Virus record (IMG/VR): IMGVR_UViG_3300034375_005370
Location: 1-42,233 of that record
Reading direction: 5' to 3' (one strand)
Source of the DNA: a virus
DNA length: 42,233 nucleotides
Under the pieces are notes generated by a model, which did no database searches, was not told the origin of the DNA, and saw only the letters and a list, made by a program, of their open reading frames with translations. Below are positions 1-8,888 of this stretch, piece after piece; within the stretch, counting starts at the first letter, position 1; each line of letters starts with the position of its first letter. Both the position numbers and the translations under genes were made by a program.

Positions 1-2119
1 CAAGGACGCTGTTCTCAAAGTCATACCATGAGATGAGGTTGGCGGTTGAGCCTGTATAGTCTGCTAGGGTTCCATTATACCTAACTTCATTAAGTAATGA
101 ATCTAAATTTGCTTTTGATAAATCACTATTAAAAACAGCTTCCCAATGAAGAGAACCGTCTAATGTCCATGTTGATGAAGGATCGTCACCAATAGTAAAG
201 TTACTTTTGCTAACCATTCCACCATAAACTCCACTAGAAAAAGCACTTGTTGTTTCTTCTGTAAAGGATGTTTCACTAGAATTTGCTACAAAAAGTTTAA
301 TTCCACTATCAGCTTGTGTTCCATCGTAGGTAACGGCAATTACATAATCAGTATTAGTTGATAGAGAGTTTGTAACCTGTCTGCCAATATAATTGCCAGA
401 TGAATCGCTTATATTACAAAACATAGTAGCACCGCCAGACAAAAATCCAAAAGCATATTGCCTAGTATTCACCGCACTCATATCTCCATTAAAACAAGCT
501 AAAAATTGAGATAAATTATCAGCGTTAATTGATGCTATAATAGTAAAGCCATTTGCTTCGGAAGTGCTAAAATCAAAACCAGAATTTGTATTAACCAAAT
601 AATCAGTTGAGCCATTCAAATCTGCATACTGTGTCCTCGCATCCTTAACACCGCCTACCAGATCCGCTTCTGCTATATTATTAGGAGTCAGGTGGTTGAG
701 ATTAGTGTGGCTATCCTGACCAATGATCGTGTGATCTTGCTCGTTAAAGTCCCAGTGTGATACTAGGTTGGTCTTTTGGGCTGCACTTAGGTCTGCGTAG
801 TTGAGTGGTGCTCCGTTGTTGTAGAGGGATAACACATCCGAGTCACTTAATTTGGTATCATACCAATTAACTTGATCAATTTTTCCCAAGTAAAGACCAC
901 CACCGTTGCCCGTTGCGGATATACTGAAATAAGATCCTGCGGTCTGATTAGTGTAACTAGAGTTTAATCTAGTATTTGTAACATTGATGCCATTTACATA
1001 AATTTCTAAATCAGTGTCTACCGCACCACCACCATAAGTCGCATAAAAATGATACCAACCCGAACCGCTAGATATTGCCGAGCTTCTAACACCTATATAA
1101 CCAACACCATCATATATGAAAAAGGACAATTGTTTTGAACCATCAAAAACAAGTTGCATAGTAGTGCAAGCACTAGCACTACTGCCCATGCCAAACATAT
1201 TATCAAGTGTCGTTGTCCCATCCCAATAGAACCAACCACCAAATGAATATGTTATTTCACTAGACCCGCTTGTAGTAAAATCAGATCCGGTAACAGCAAA
1301 ATAATCATTCGCCCCATCCAACTGAACCGCATGAGTATCTTGGCTACTCTCACGACCAAAGTTTCTTGGGGAGTCAAAATCATACCACGCAGCTATGGAG
1401 CTATAGTATGTCTCGCTGCCCGTAAGATCACGATGTTTGATCCCTGTGCCGGAGTTGTAGAGGTCGGTTACTTCTCCAAGGATATCTTCGTCTAGTGCTT
1501 TGTTAAATATTATAACTTGGTCATATTTACAATTAGCATCTGAGGCACCCGAAAAATATTTTCCATCTATTCTAAATTGCTTTACTGAATAGGTTATGTC
1601 ATCGGGAGTTCCACTACTAGTGCTACTGCTTTGAGCAACTTCGCTCCCATCTACATACATTTTAAAACCAGTATTTAGCTTAGATCCATCATAAGTGTAA
1701 ACTAAATGATGAAAATCATCATCTGTAAAAGTTGTGTTAAATTTTGGGTATAGTAAAGCCCCATTGTCTGTTTTAATTATTGCCTCGTTTGACTCAACAC
1801 CAAAACCAACACCATACCCTAATGCGCCTGTATTTTCTAAATTATGTATCAATGGGTTAGCTGCTCCTTTGCTTTGCAATCCCCCAATCCAAATACTAAT
1901 AGACCAAGGTTCATCTGAGTTGAACATTAGACTATCACTTGAGCTTTCTAAATACTCATCAGTTGTTGACGCATCAACCGCCAACTTACCATTGATCCCT
2001 GTATCACTTCGCCAGTAACCCCACAAATTAGCTATATCTGTAATAGCCTGAGCAGCAGCTACAACGGCAGTTTTAGTCCAATGCCTAAAGTAAGGTAACA
2101 CTTTTGTCTTGAAAGACAT
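1..2119 (-). CDS. LamG-repeat virion protein, probable tail fibre/receptor-binding protein (3' end beyond window)
   Basis: The frame is open for 706 codons from ATG at 2119 to the left edge, with no stop. The start follows a near-perfect ribosome site (AAGGAGGT, then AGCA). The protein has serial concanavalin/LamG-like modules, for example the core HHLVYTYDGSKLNTGFKMYV, joined by linkers such as SSIAAWYDFDSPRNFG and LVSHWDFNEQ. LamG domains are carbohydrate- or protein-binding beta sandwiches, common in phage adhesins. Its linkers are almost identical to those of the gene at 40472-42233, while the modules between them differ. The gene is last in the late minus-strand series, 10 nt after the preceding gene. 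A role in host binding is inferred from the domains and position. Confidence 0.85.
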   Translation of the reverse strand, partial: MSFKTKVLPYFRHWTKTAVVAAAQAITDIANLWGYWRSDTGINGKLAVDASTTDEYLESSSDSLMFNSDEPWSISIWIGGLQSKGAANPLIHNLENTGALGYGVGFGVESNEAIIKTDNGALLYPKFNTTFTDDDFHHLVYTYDGSKLNTGFKMYVDGSEVAQSSSTSSGTPDDITYSVKQFRIDGKYFSGASDANCKYDQVIIFNKALDEDILGEVTDLYNSGTGIKHRDLTGSETYYSSIAAWYDFDSPRNFGRESSQDTHAVQLDGANDYFAVTGSDFTTSGSSEITYSFGGWFYWDGTTTLDNMFGMGSSASACTTMQLVFDGSKQLSFFIYDGVGYIGVRSSAISSGSGWYHFYATYGGGAVDTDLEIYVNGINVTNTRLNSSYTNQTAGSYFSISATGNGGGLYLGKIDQVNWYDTKLSDSDVLSLYNNGAPLNYADLSAAQKTNLVSHWDFNEQDHTIIGQDSHTNLNHLTPNNIAEADLVGGVKDARTQYADLNGSTDYLVNTNSGFDFSTSEANGFTIIASINADNLSQFLACFNGDMSAVNTRQYAFGFLSGGATMFCNISDSSGNYIGRQVTNSLSTNTDYVIAVTYDGTQADSGIKLFVANSSETSFTEETTSAFSSGVYGGMVSKSNFTIGDDPSSTWTLDGSLHWEAVFNSDLSKANLDSLLNEVRYNGTLADYTGSTANLISWYDFENSVL
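662..829. repeat. adhesin linker repeat L2, left copy
   Basis: Near-identical to 41125-41291 (only a few scattered differences by eye over about 168 bases). It codes for the LVSHWDFNEQ linker. The sequence on both sides is unrelated between the copies. Confidence 0.8.
1325..1763. repeat. adhesin repeat L1, left copy
   Basis: Codes for the end of the first LamG domain and the SSIAAWYDFDSPRNFG linker. It matches 41799-42233 closely; the last 93 bases match exactly up to the window edge. Confidence 0.8.
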
Positions 2120-2129
2120 TGCTACCTCC

Positions 2130-2621
2130 TTATTCTACTGTTATGTTAAGCCTAAGAACTACTCCACTAGCTGTATATGTTGGTGTCCCTCGCGTGACTG
2201 CTCCTACATATAAATAATTTGAGTTACTAATATTAAACCCAATTGGAGTAAATGAACTTGGCTGACCATATTGGCTATTGATAAGGTCTGTGTAACTAGA
2301 GATATTTGCTACACCTATGATCTTGGCTGCATTTGCATCTGATATGCTAACTGCTGAACCTTCAGTTCCTAGAGTTGGTGCTGCTGTATCAAGAGATTGA
2401 GCAAAGATGACATCCATTTCAATACCCTGGTCATCCTTATCTACAACTTTTACATCATTGATAGTGCCTCTGATATGAATGTCTTGCGCTCTAGCTGCTC
2501 CTACTACATCAAACTTTTGAAAGTCTGCCACAATATCACCTGCTGCATGAGTTGCTGCATCTAGTGTTAATGTAACATCTACTATTTGAGTTCTAAAATT
2601 GCTTACGTTTGTTGCTCCCAT
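2130..2621 (-). CDS. hypothetical virion structural protein (163 aa)
   Basis: I do not recognise a family. The sequence is rich in small and beta-forming residues (V, T, A, S, N) with few charges, and has no signal peptide or membrane segment. It lies between the tail adaptor gene and the LamG protein, so a small particle-surface or tail protein is likely. The leader carries a short A-rich hexamer repeat (ATAGAA three times, then variants) just before the ATG, and the ribosome site is weak. A promoter-like pair lies about 50 nt upstream (2663-2695), so the gene may be transcribed separately as well as by read-through. Confidence 0.75.
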   Translation of the reverse strand: MGATNVSNFRTQIVDVTLTLDAATHAAGDIVADFQKFDVVGAARAQDIHIRGTINDVKVVDKDDQGIEMDVIFAQSLDTAAPTLGTEGSAVSISDANAAKIIGVANISSYTDLINSQYGQPSSFTPIGFNISNSNYLYVGAVTRGTPTYTASGVVLRLNITVE

Positions 2622-2662
2622 TTTCTGTTTCCGTTTCTATTTCTATTTCTATTGGAGAATAA

Positions 2663-2695
2663 ACTATAGTTAATTCACTTTTTATTATTTGTCAA
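2663..2695 (-). promoter_or_regulatory. candidate sigma70-type promoter before gene 2130-2621
   Basis: On the minus strand TTGACA lies at 2695-2690. TAACTA follows after 17 bases, and TATAGT after 21. The stretch TTGACAAAT plus an A-rich run plus AAGTGAAT resembles the promoter at 8852-8881. The -35 box is perfect; the choice of -10 box is uncertain. Confidence 0.5.
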
Positions 2696-2696
2696 A

Positions 2697-3308
2697 TCAT
2701 ACGCCAATCCTGTATTGAGTAGAGCCATGAGTGGTTACATAGACAGGTTGCTGTTGATTTTGTTGCCTTTCAAATTTCTCTATTTCAAATAAGATCATTT
2801 GTTCCGCTTCATCCATAGCCATTTGTGCCTTGCCATGCTGACCTTCTGCTTTGAGCCAATCTGCATAGCAGACATTAATCAGGTATGGAAGAAAAATGTA
2901 AGGTATTGTTTGAGTGCCTACTGTAGTATATGTTGATACCTTAGTTCTAAAACGCACAAAAACAGTTCCAGAATCGCTATCCCAGTCAATTAGGTTAGCA
3001 CCATTACCATCAAGCTCAAAAGTGTATTCTTGAGGAACCTGAGTGCTTCTAGGGTTAACATCATATATATTAAAGAACCCTGATATGGCCGTTTCGCCAC
3101 CTTGCTCATAATCTATCAAGCCATTACTGTCAGGAGTGCGTTCTTCAATGGTTATGACTTCAGGCCATTCCCACCTCTCCCATGCAAGCCTAATCCACTT
3201 ATTAAAATAAGCATTAAGCTGTGTCTGTTCAACTGTTTGTAGATCATCAATGCCTATTAAAGCCTTAACTCCATCCTCAAATTCACTGTATGTGCTTGTT
3301 CTTGCCAT
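2697..3308 (-). CDS. probable tail adaptor/head-to-tail connector protein (T7 gp11 / P22 gp4-like)
   Basis: At 203 residues it matches the usual length of podovirus adaptor proteins (T7 gp11, tail tubular protein A; P22 gp4). The N-terminal part is helical (LNAYFNKWIRLAWERWEWP). The C-terminal helix (ADWLKAEGQHGKAQMAMDEA onwards) is typical of the adaptor's helical bundle. The middle (residues about 60-135) is beta-rich. It sits after the capsid and decoration genes, as in many podoviruses. Such proteins form a ring below the portal and receive the tail nozzle. The assignment rests on pattern and position, so it is moderate. The ATG has no clear ribosome site. Confidence 0.6.
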   Translation of the reverse strand: MARTSTYSEFEDGVKALIGIDDLQTVEQTQLNAYFNKWIRLAWERWEWPEVITIEERTPDSNGLIDYEQGGETAISGFFNIYDVNPRSTQVPQEYTFELDGNGANLIDWDSDSGTVFVRFRTKVSTYTTVGTQTIPYIFLPYLINVCYADWLKAEGQHGKAQMAMDEAEQMILFEIEKFERQQNQQQPVYVTTHGSTQYRIGV

Positions 3309-3310
3309 AA

Positions 3311-3673
3311 TTAATAGTGGCTATTAGTGTAGCCTTTGACTTTAAATTGCGGATTGTCCCTATAAAAACTATTAAGGAAGTGCTTATCTTCCCATACATG
3401 ATCGCCTTGATCCTGCCTCCATCTAAAGAACTCTCTGGCAGGGATTACTCCTTTAAGTTGCCCTAATCCATCAATTCCCTTGTTTTGGTTATCAAGAACT
3501 TTTTTTTCCATTAATGCATCTGCTTCTCGCTTTTTGAAGCTAAATTCTTTTACATCCCTAGATTCGCTAAATCTAAAATATCTTTCAAGTCCATCCATAT
3601 ACGCTGTTCCATTCATTCCCCGCAATTCAGGAACATCATACATATTATCTGCAAGTTGGTCAATTTCGCTCAT
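3311..3673 (-). CDS. hypothetical protein in head gene cluster (120 aa)
   Basis: No family recognised. The protein is hydrophilic and mixed in charge, with several aromatic residues (RYFRFSESRDVKEFSFKKRE; FFRWRQDQGDHVWEDKHFLN) and no membrane segment. It lies 2 nt upstream of the adaptor gene and 56 nt after the decoration-like gene, so it is probably co-transcribed with structural genes and may be a small virion or assembly protein. Confidence 0.7.
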   Translation of the reverse strand: MSEIDQLADNMYDVPELRGMNGTAYMDGLERYFRFSESRDVKEFSFKKREADALMEKKVLDNQNKGIDGLGQLKGVIPAREFFRWRQDQGDHVWEDKHFLNSFYRDNPQFKVKGYTNSHY

Positions 3674-3729
3674 AATGTATAAGTTAAAGGGGTGGCCTAA
3701 CTTTGTAGACCGCCCCCCATTAAGATTGT

Positions 3730-4191
3730 TTATTTAATTTCGCTGAAGTCTCTGATACGAGCTGCGATTACAACTTCACCTGTAGAGATGTCACTGTTTG
3801 AATCTCCTGTTGGTGTGAATACCGCGCTAAGAGTCTTAGTTGCAGCATTGTCATACACTTTACAGTTACCTGTATTAGCATCCGAACCAACGGTGAAATA
3901 TGCACCAGTATTGATTTTAGAGCTAACTGCGGTTCCGTCAGCGTGAATTGTTGCAGATGCAATGAATCCGTCTGCGTCATCGTCATCACCTACTGTGATT
4001 GCCAAATCTGAAGAACTTGCTCCATCGAACTCTGTCTTTAGATAAAACAACACCTCATCCACGCACCCATCTTTAGGGATAGTGAACAGATTTTCTGTTT
4101 CAGCACCACCAGAAGTAGTGCTAGTCAAATCTGCTGCTGTGATTGTTTTAACGTGAGTGTAACCTAATAAGGCTGCTTCTTGAACTGTCAT
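3730..4191 (-). CDS. probable capsid decoration/minor head protein (153 aa)
   Basis: It follows the major capsid gene by 25 nt. It is small, acidic and rich in beta-forming Ala, Thr, Asp and Gly residues, with an aspartate cluster (VGDDDDADGF) near residue 67. Start ATG at 4191 has a good ribosome site (AGGAGATATATAAC). Small beta-rich proteins directly after the capsid gene are often capsid decoration or cement proteins. That role is inferred from position and composition, not from a recognised domain. Confidence 0.65.
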   Translation of the reverse strand: MTVQEAALLGYTHVKTITAADLTSTTSGGAETENLFTIPKDGCVDEVLFYLKTEFDGASSSDLAITVGDDDDADGFIASATIHADGTAVSSKINTGAYFTVGSDANTGNCKVYDNAATKTLSAVFTPTGDSNSDISTGEVVIAARIRDFSEIK

Positions 4192-4216
4192 GTTATATAT
4201 CTCCTATATTGAATTA

Positions 4217-5197
4217 TTAACTAGCAGCTTTAAATGCACCTAATCCCAAAGGATTCTTTACGCAAAGAGAGAGCACCGCGTCACAAAATCCACGCTCACC
4301 CCCACCCTGGTTCTCAAGGCGTTGTGAAGATTCTGCTTTAAGAATCGGAACCTCAATTAAATCGTTAGTTAGTAAATAACCACGATGACGAACTGTTGCA
4401 TCAATGCCACTTCCGCTAGTGCGTCCGTTGAATAGTGAAGGAACAATATAAACTACACCGTAATCACCTTCATATTGCATAACGTTAAGAGTGATTTTCT
4501 TATCGTTTGCATCTTCAGTCACGCGATAAGTAGTATCAGATGCGCGAGCGAAGTCTGTGATTGTGCGTTTAAGAGTTGGTCCTGCAACGAGATATAGATT
4601 ATCTCCTGCTGATCCTACTTGTTCATAACGGCTTTGAAGAACACCCTGTAGAGTATCTTCTGTGAATGAACCCATTGCTGTCGAGTTAACACTTGCAGAA
4701 GGAGTTCTGTATGCTGCGGGAACGTCAGATGGTCCTGAAGCATCAATCCAATCGCCTAAACCGCGAAGTTTGTATGGAGTTACTGCACCAGTTTCTTGCT
4801 GACGATCTTGGTCGGAAGCGATTGCTGATTCAATATCTCTTTTTAATTCACGAACACATTTTGCTTCAGAACGTGCGATTTCACTTGGAACGCCCGCAGT
4901 AGCAACGAGTTGCTGAATATCTGAAACTTGCCAGGTTCTACGAAACTTCTGAACGTAGTTACCAAGTTTTGCTCTATTCGCTGCCTTATTGTCGAATGAA
5001 TTTACGTCTGCCCCTTCTGATACTCCTGCAAATGCGGGTGTATCTAAATCATCGGCTTGCCACTCTACAAAAGTTGCTGTAGCTTTTGATTTCTTTGCCA
5101 TTGACAGAATTGGAGTTTCTTCTGGCTCCAAAACTGTAAGGTCATCTGTGATTTGCTCACGATTACCTGCTGCGTTATATGATGTTGCTAATGCCAC
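4217..5197 (-). CDS. major capsid protein (SU10/DUF5309-like, HK97 fold)
   Basis: This 326-residue protein has the layout of the SU10-like capsid family: an N-terminal stretch with PEETPILSMAKKSKATATFVEW, an acidic ADDLDTPAFAGVSEGAD segment, then VQKFRRTWQVSDIQQLVATAG and a long DNLYLVAGPTLKRTI region. Members form the icosahedral shell with an HK97-type fold. The frame begins with GTG at 5197, preceded by AGGAAAGG at suitable spacing; no ATG fits better. It follows the acidic scaffold gene by 27 nt, the usual scaffold-then-capsid order. It ends in LGLGAFKAAS. Confidence 0.88.
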   Translation of the reverse strand: MALATSYNAAGNREQITDDLTVLEPEETPILSMAKKSKATATFVEWQADDLDTPAFAGVSEGADVNSFDNKAANRAKLGNYVQKFRRTWQVSDIQQLVATAGVPSEIARSEAKCVRELKRDIESAIASDQDRQQETGAVTPYKLRGLGDWIDASGPSDVPAAYRTPSASVNSTAMGSFTEDTLQGVLQSRYEQVGSAGDNLYLVAGPTLKRTITDFARASDTTYRVTEDANDKKITLNVMQYEGDYGVVYIVPSLFNGRTSGSGIDATVRHRGYLLTNDLIEVPILKAESSQRLENQGGGERGFCDAVLSLCVKNPLGLGAFKAAS

Positions 5198-5224
5198 TGT
5201 ATTTTACCTTTCCTAATATATGTA

Positions 5225-6391
5225 TTATAAGTTTTTGAGTTGACCTCTCAACTCAGCTAATCTGATTCTATCGTTAGTGCTGCCAGTCTCAGAATATGTT
5301 TTTTCTGCTGCTGCTATGCGCTTTGCTAATGCTGATTTTTCCGCAGTGTTGCCTGTCGCTTTCTTTGATGATGATCCAGAAGGAATTGGTGCTACTGGTG
5401 CTTTTTTCTTAGCAACCTTTTTAGCGGGTGCTTTGCCTTGTTTTTCGGCAATAACTTTTTGCCCCTCAATCATCAGACCTATCATGTAGTTTGCGTTTGG
5501 TAGCATATCAAGAATCTTACCCATCGTAGGATCTTGTTTTACTGACGCATATATTTGATACTCTTCAGATTCGTGTTGCCCTTCCTTAAAGAAATCGAAC
5601 GTTTGAACTGCTAATTGATCCGCTTGTTGCCTTTGCTCAATGAATTTCCTTTGATTGGCAATAAACCCTGTTTTGCCTAGAGCATTTTTAGCATTCTCAC
5701 GAATTGCTTTTAGTTGCTCTCTGCTGTAGCGTTTACCATCCTTTTCTGCGAGATATTCATTGCCATCGTCATCATATTTATCCTCTTGCATTAGACTTTC
5801 CACTGACCAATCAAGTAGTTCCTCAATTTGATCTGCTTGCTTGTCTAACTCAGCAGGATCTAAGATGTCTGCAACGGGGCTATTAAGATCGGCAGTTGCA
5901 ACTTCCTGTTTAGGTTGACTTTCCTGTTGAACTTGCTCAAGCTGTTCCTGAGCTTCCTTCTTCTGTGCTGTCAACTTATTGATTCTCTTTAGCATCTTAT
6001 CCCTGCCAAGAGCGTCAGTTAGTTGTTGTATCTGCTCTTCTGATAACCCTTCGGTATCAATTCCCAACTGTGAAAGAACATCGCTGCTTTCGCTATCTTC
6101 TGAGATAGGCTCATCTTCCGCTTCTGTTTCCGAAGATTCACTTTCGCCATCGGATTCTTCTGCTTCTGATTCTCCTGACAATTCATCAATTAGCTCTGTT
6201 GAACTGTCTGACTCGTCAGGATTATTTTGCTCTACTTCCCCCTCTCCCTCTGCTTCAGGTTGTTGATCTTCTTGTGGAAGATTTTCATACCTTTGCGTTA
6301 ATCGAGAAACGAGTTCTGTTTCGCTAATATTCCCAGATGCTTCTTCATTAGAGACGCTTGCATCAGTAGCGTCTGATTGTGTTTCTGCCAT
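5225..6391 (-). CDS. capsid assembly scaffolding protein
   Basis: This 388-residue protein is very acidic in its first 110 residues (runs such as EGEGEVEQNNPDESDSS and SETEAEDEPISEDSESSD). It is then helical/coiled coil with many Gln and Glu (KKEAQEQLEQVQQ), and has a basic Lys/Ala patch (KVAKKKAPVAP) near residue 325. Acidic, helical, Gln-rich proteins directly upstream of the major capsid gene are the normal phage scaffold. Such proteins guide procapsid assembly and leave before or during packaging. Start ATG 6391 lies about 25 nt downstream of an excellent promoter (6415-6442). Confidence 0.82.
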   Translation of the reverse strand: MAETQSDATDASVSNEEASGNISETELVSRLTQRYENLPQEDQQPEAEGEGEVEQNNPDESDSSTELIDELSGESEAEESDGESESSETEAEDEPISEDSESSDVLSQLGIDTEGLSEEQIQQLTDALGRDKMLKRINKLTAQKKEAQEQLEQVQQESQPKQEVATADLNSPVADILDPAELDKQADQIEELLDWSVESLMQEDKYDDDGNEYLAEKDGKRYSREQLKAIRENAKNALGKTGFIANQRKFIEQRQQADQLAVQTFDFFKEGQHESEEYQIYASVKQDPTMGKILDMLPNANYMIGLMIEGQKVIAEKQGKAPAKKVAKKKAPVAPIPSGSSSKKATGNTAEKSALAKRIAAAEKTYSETGSTNDRIRLAELRGQLKNL

Positions 6392-6414
6392 AGGTCTAAC
6401 CTAAGATGTTATAT

Positions 6415-6442
6415 ATTATATTGTGTTTTTAGTTTTTGTCAA
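6415..6442 (-). promoter_or_regulatory. strong sigma70-type promoter for scaffold/capsid operon
   Basis: On the minus strand TTGACA (6442-6437) and TATAAT (6420-6415) are both consensus, separated by 16 bases. The predicted start near 6408 gives a short leader before the scaffold ATG at 6391. It lies in the gap after the small gene 6456-6677. Confidence 0.8.
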
Positions 6443-6455
6443 ATCTGCCCAAAAT

Positions 6456-6677
6456 CTAACTATTTTGGATGTCCTTGACGTTATCAATCAGAGAATCATA
6501 CGCTGCAATCATCCCTGACGTGGTAAAGTGTAAGTTTGTGTCTTTTATGACAGCAGGTGTCTGTAGATTCTTTAATGCATCCTCTCTTAATAGGGCTACA
6601 TACTCTAAAAAGTTTCTGAAGTGGTCAGAATCCTTTAACACCTTGATTGATACTTGAATTTCTTCTTCTTTTGCCAT
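6456..6677 (-). CDS. hypothetical protein (73 aa) between portal and scaffold
   Basis: No family recognised. It is a small soluble helical protein beginning MAKEEEIQVSIKVLKDSDHF, with a leucine-rich middle. It follows the portal stop by 9 nt, so it is in the same transcript. Its ATG has only a weak A/G-rich ribosome site (GAAAGAAAAA). A minor assembly role is possible but not shown. Confidence 0.7.
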   Translation of the reverse strand: MAKEEEIQVSIKVLKDSDHFRNFLEYVALLREDALKNLQTPAVIKDTNLHFTTSGMIAAYDSLIDNVKDIQNS

Positions 6678-6686
6678 TTTTTCTTT

Positions 6687-8813
6687 CTATGATGCTGCTC
6701 CGAATCCACCAGATGGTCCACCTAATCTACCAATAACAGCGTTTTGTTTTTGTTGAACTTGAAATTGTCTCTTCTTCATGTAGTCCTCGAATCGTGCTGC
6801 AAATGCCTCATCCTCTTGGAGTGCTTCCTGAATATCAGGTTGTTGTGCCCACTGCATTGCAATCTGCATCTTAACCTCGTGAGCATCATTTTCTTTGACA
6901 TCCAATGGGAAGCCGTTTTTAACCTCAGTTAGTGCTCTACGCTCTTCCTCATACATTTTCTGAGATGCTGTAGATTGTGGTAAGATTAACTCATCCCAAC
7001 CTGGCCATAAGTGACCTACCGCCTTTTTGAGCAGCGACTCCGTATCCAACACCCCATTCTTATCAAGCGTGGAACCGAGTTGTGCAGTGGCTGTAGCTTT
7101 TTCGATAACATTTGACGGGTCTTGATTACTCGCATCGAAACTGAAGTAGAAGTCGTATCTATTTGATGCCTCTCCTTTTTGGAATCTTTGAATTTCATTT
7201 ACACCTATTACCCTGAAGTATTCTTCGTCAGGTCCATATTGTTGATACAAGCTCCATATTTGGTCAAGTGCCTGACTCAAGTGACTAAAAACTCTATTCA
7301 TAAGAGCTTGCTGTTTGTTTGAAATCTCTACAGGGTCAGAATCATCATCAGCGAATCCAAAATACTTATTGAATTGTCGCTTGATTTCTTCGCGCATCTC
7401 AAGAGTTCCTTGATCGAAGTTTGGAATGTCTGCAAATGAGTATTCACCAGGTGATCTTACACCTAGCCAAACACCAGGACCCCAAGCTTTGGGAGGTCTG
7501 CCAATTGGATGCTGTAATGGAGGAAGAGTGGCGAGAGAATTGCGGTCGATTTGGGAGTCAATCTCTACTTTTAATTGGTGCTGTAATGATCTCCCTACTT
7601 CTGCGTAAGATCTCGTTTCATACAGCCTTTTAGACCATTCTTCTAACTTAGTGACTACAATCGGGTAGCGTCCATGAGCGTAGTCAAGAAGTTGGTGTTT
7701 TGCCCATGTTTGTTCCAGTTGACCTGCGTGACCTGCGTTATCCCCGTGAACTTGAGGATGAAAGACTGTGCAGTAGATACCAGGAATACCATCTTCATCG
7801 TGTAGCTTTTGATAGCAATAGATGACTCTGATTGTCTGGTCGTCATATAGGTTAAATTCTATGTTTCTCTCGCGGTGGGTCATTCTGCTATAATCTATAT
7901 CAGCCTCATTGTGAGTAGCCTGTAGATTATTAATTGCATACTCTACCCAATCTTCATTCCACCCATCATCTCTAACCTTTGCTCTAAGCTCTTGAGGGCT
8001 ATGATATGATGCCACAAAGAAATAAGGTGCATCTTGTGGGTCGATTGTCCATGCAGGAAAGAAAACGTCCTCATCTGGTGCAAGTGCCTTAATAGCGGGT
8101 CGATTGACTGTCTGTGTGGGTATTCCAAGGCTAGATTGACCAGTTTCTCTTAGTTCAGTGATGAATTTCTTGGCTTTTTTCTTACTAACCTCTAGTGCTT
8201 CCGATAGTCGAGATGTGAGTTCTTTGTCAAACTCTTCTGAGATAATTGATTGTGCAAGTTCAGGGTCTTGTTGCGCTAAATCTTCCAAGGTAAATGTCTG
8301 TAGAGTGCGCTCTTCCTTCTGCTCCCAATACTGAAAAGTGACCATTAATCCCTTCTCTAGCAGGTGATTGCAAGCCACTTCCATTTCGCGTTTAAACTCT
8401 TTGATCTTCGTGTTGAGCATCCACTTCATAAAATTGGATACTACTGCTGATCTCTCTATGTCATCGTCCTCTACAGGAGTTGCCATGAAATCAGCCTTAT
8501 TAATTGAGTTCATTAGCATATCAACGTGAGTTCTAATCGCGTTGTCTACTAGCCATACATCCTGATCTGAAGCACCATCCCAAGGAAAAGGCTTCTGTGT
8601 TGTGGTTGCTCGAGCGTGTTTGCGGTTGTCTCTCGATTTACCAGGCCAAATATTAAATCTAGTATCAAAGCCGTTCTGCTGTGCTTCTAGGAAATCAGTC
8701 AACTGTGACCGAGTTTCCTCATACGCAGCAGCTAATTGTGATATATCTGGTGTGTCCTGAAGAAACTGAAGAGCATCCTCTTTTGGGTCTGTTTTTTGTT
8801 GATGAAATGCCAT
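6687..8813 (-). CDS. portal protein
   Basis: This 708-residue protein is the head-tail connector. Its length is close to that of the P22-type portal (about 725) and longer than T7 gp8 (about 536). Features include an N-terminal helical arm, GKSRDNRKHARATTTQKPFPWDGASDQD near residues 60-85 (typical portal 'pfPWdGa' region), a long wing domain, and a C-terminal barrel-like Gln-rich helix (FEDYMKKRQFQVQQKQNAV). The ring of 12 subunits sits at one capsid vertex, docks the terminase and conducts DNA. It follows terL, the usual order. The ATG has no Shine-Dalgarno but lies in an ATTATGGCA context shared with other late genes. Confidence 0.9.
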   Translation of the reverse strand: MAFHQQKTDPKEDALQFLQDTPDISQLAAAYEETRSQLTDFLEAQQNGFDTRFNIWPGKSRDNRKHARATTTQKPFPWDGASDQDVWLVDNAIRTHVDMLMNSINKADFMATPVEDDDIERSAVVSNFMKWMLNTKIKEFKREMEVACNHLLEKGLMVTFQYWEQKEERTLQTFTLEDLAQQDPELAQSIISEEFDKELTSRLSEALEVSKKKAKKFITELRETGQSSLGIPTQTVNRPAIKALAPDEDVFFPAWTIDPQDAPYFFVASYHSPQELRAKVRDDGWNEDWVEYAINNLQATHNEADIDYSRMTHRERNIEFNLYDDQTIRVIYCYQKLHDEDGIPGIYCTVFHPQVHGDNAGHAGQLEQTWAKHQLLDYAHGRYPIVVTKLEEWSKRLYETRSYAEVGRSLQHQLKVEIDSQIDRNSLATLPPLQHPIGRPPKAWGPGVWLGVRSPGEYSFADIPNFDQGTLEMREEIKRQFNKYFGFADDDSDPVEISNKQQALMNRVFSHLSQALDQIWSLYQQYGPDEEYFRVIGVNEIQRFQKGEASNRYDFYFSFDASNQDPSNVIEKATATAQLGSTLDKNGVLDTESLLKKAVGHLWPGWDELILPQSTASQKMYEEERRALTEVKNGFPLDVKENDAHEVKMQIAMQWAQQPDIQEALQEDEAFAARFEDYMKKRQFQVQQKQNAVIGRLGGPSGGFGAAS

Positions 8814-8851
8814 AATAAAGAAATAACTACCTTTTTTTCACTAATAAGAAC

Positions 8852-8881
8852 ATAATGTATTCACTTTTTTTCATTTGTCAA
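8852..8881 (-). promoter_or_regulatory. candidate promoter between terL and portal
   Basis: TTGACA at 8881-8876 (minus strand) is followed after 18 bases by CATTAT, or after 17 by ACATTA. The spacer shares AAAAAGTGAAT with the promoter at 2663-2695, which suggests a common phage promoter type. It sits in the 75-nt gap between terL and the portal gene. Confidence 0.55.
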
Positions 8882-8888
8882 ATCGGTG

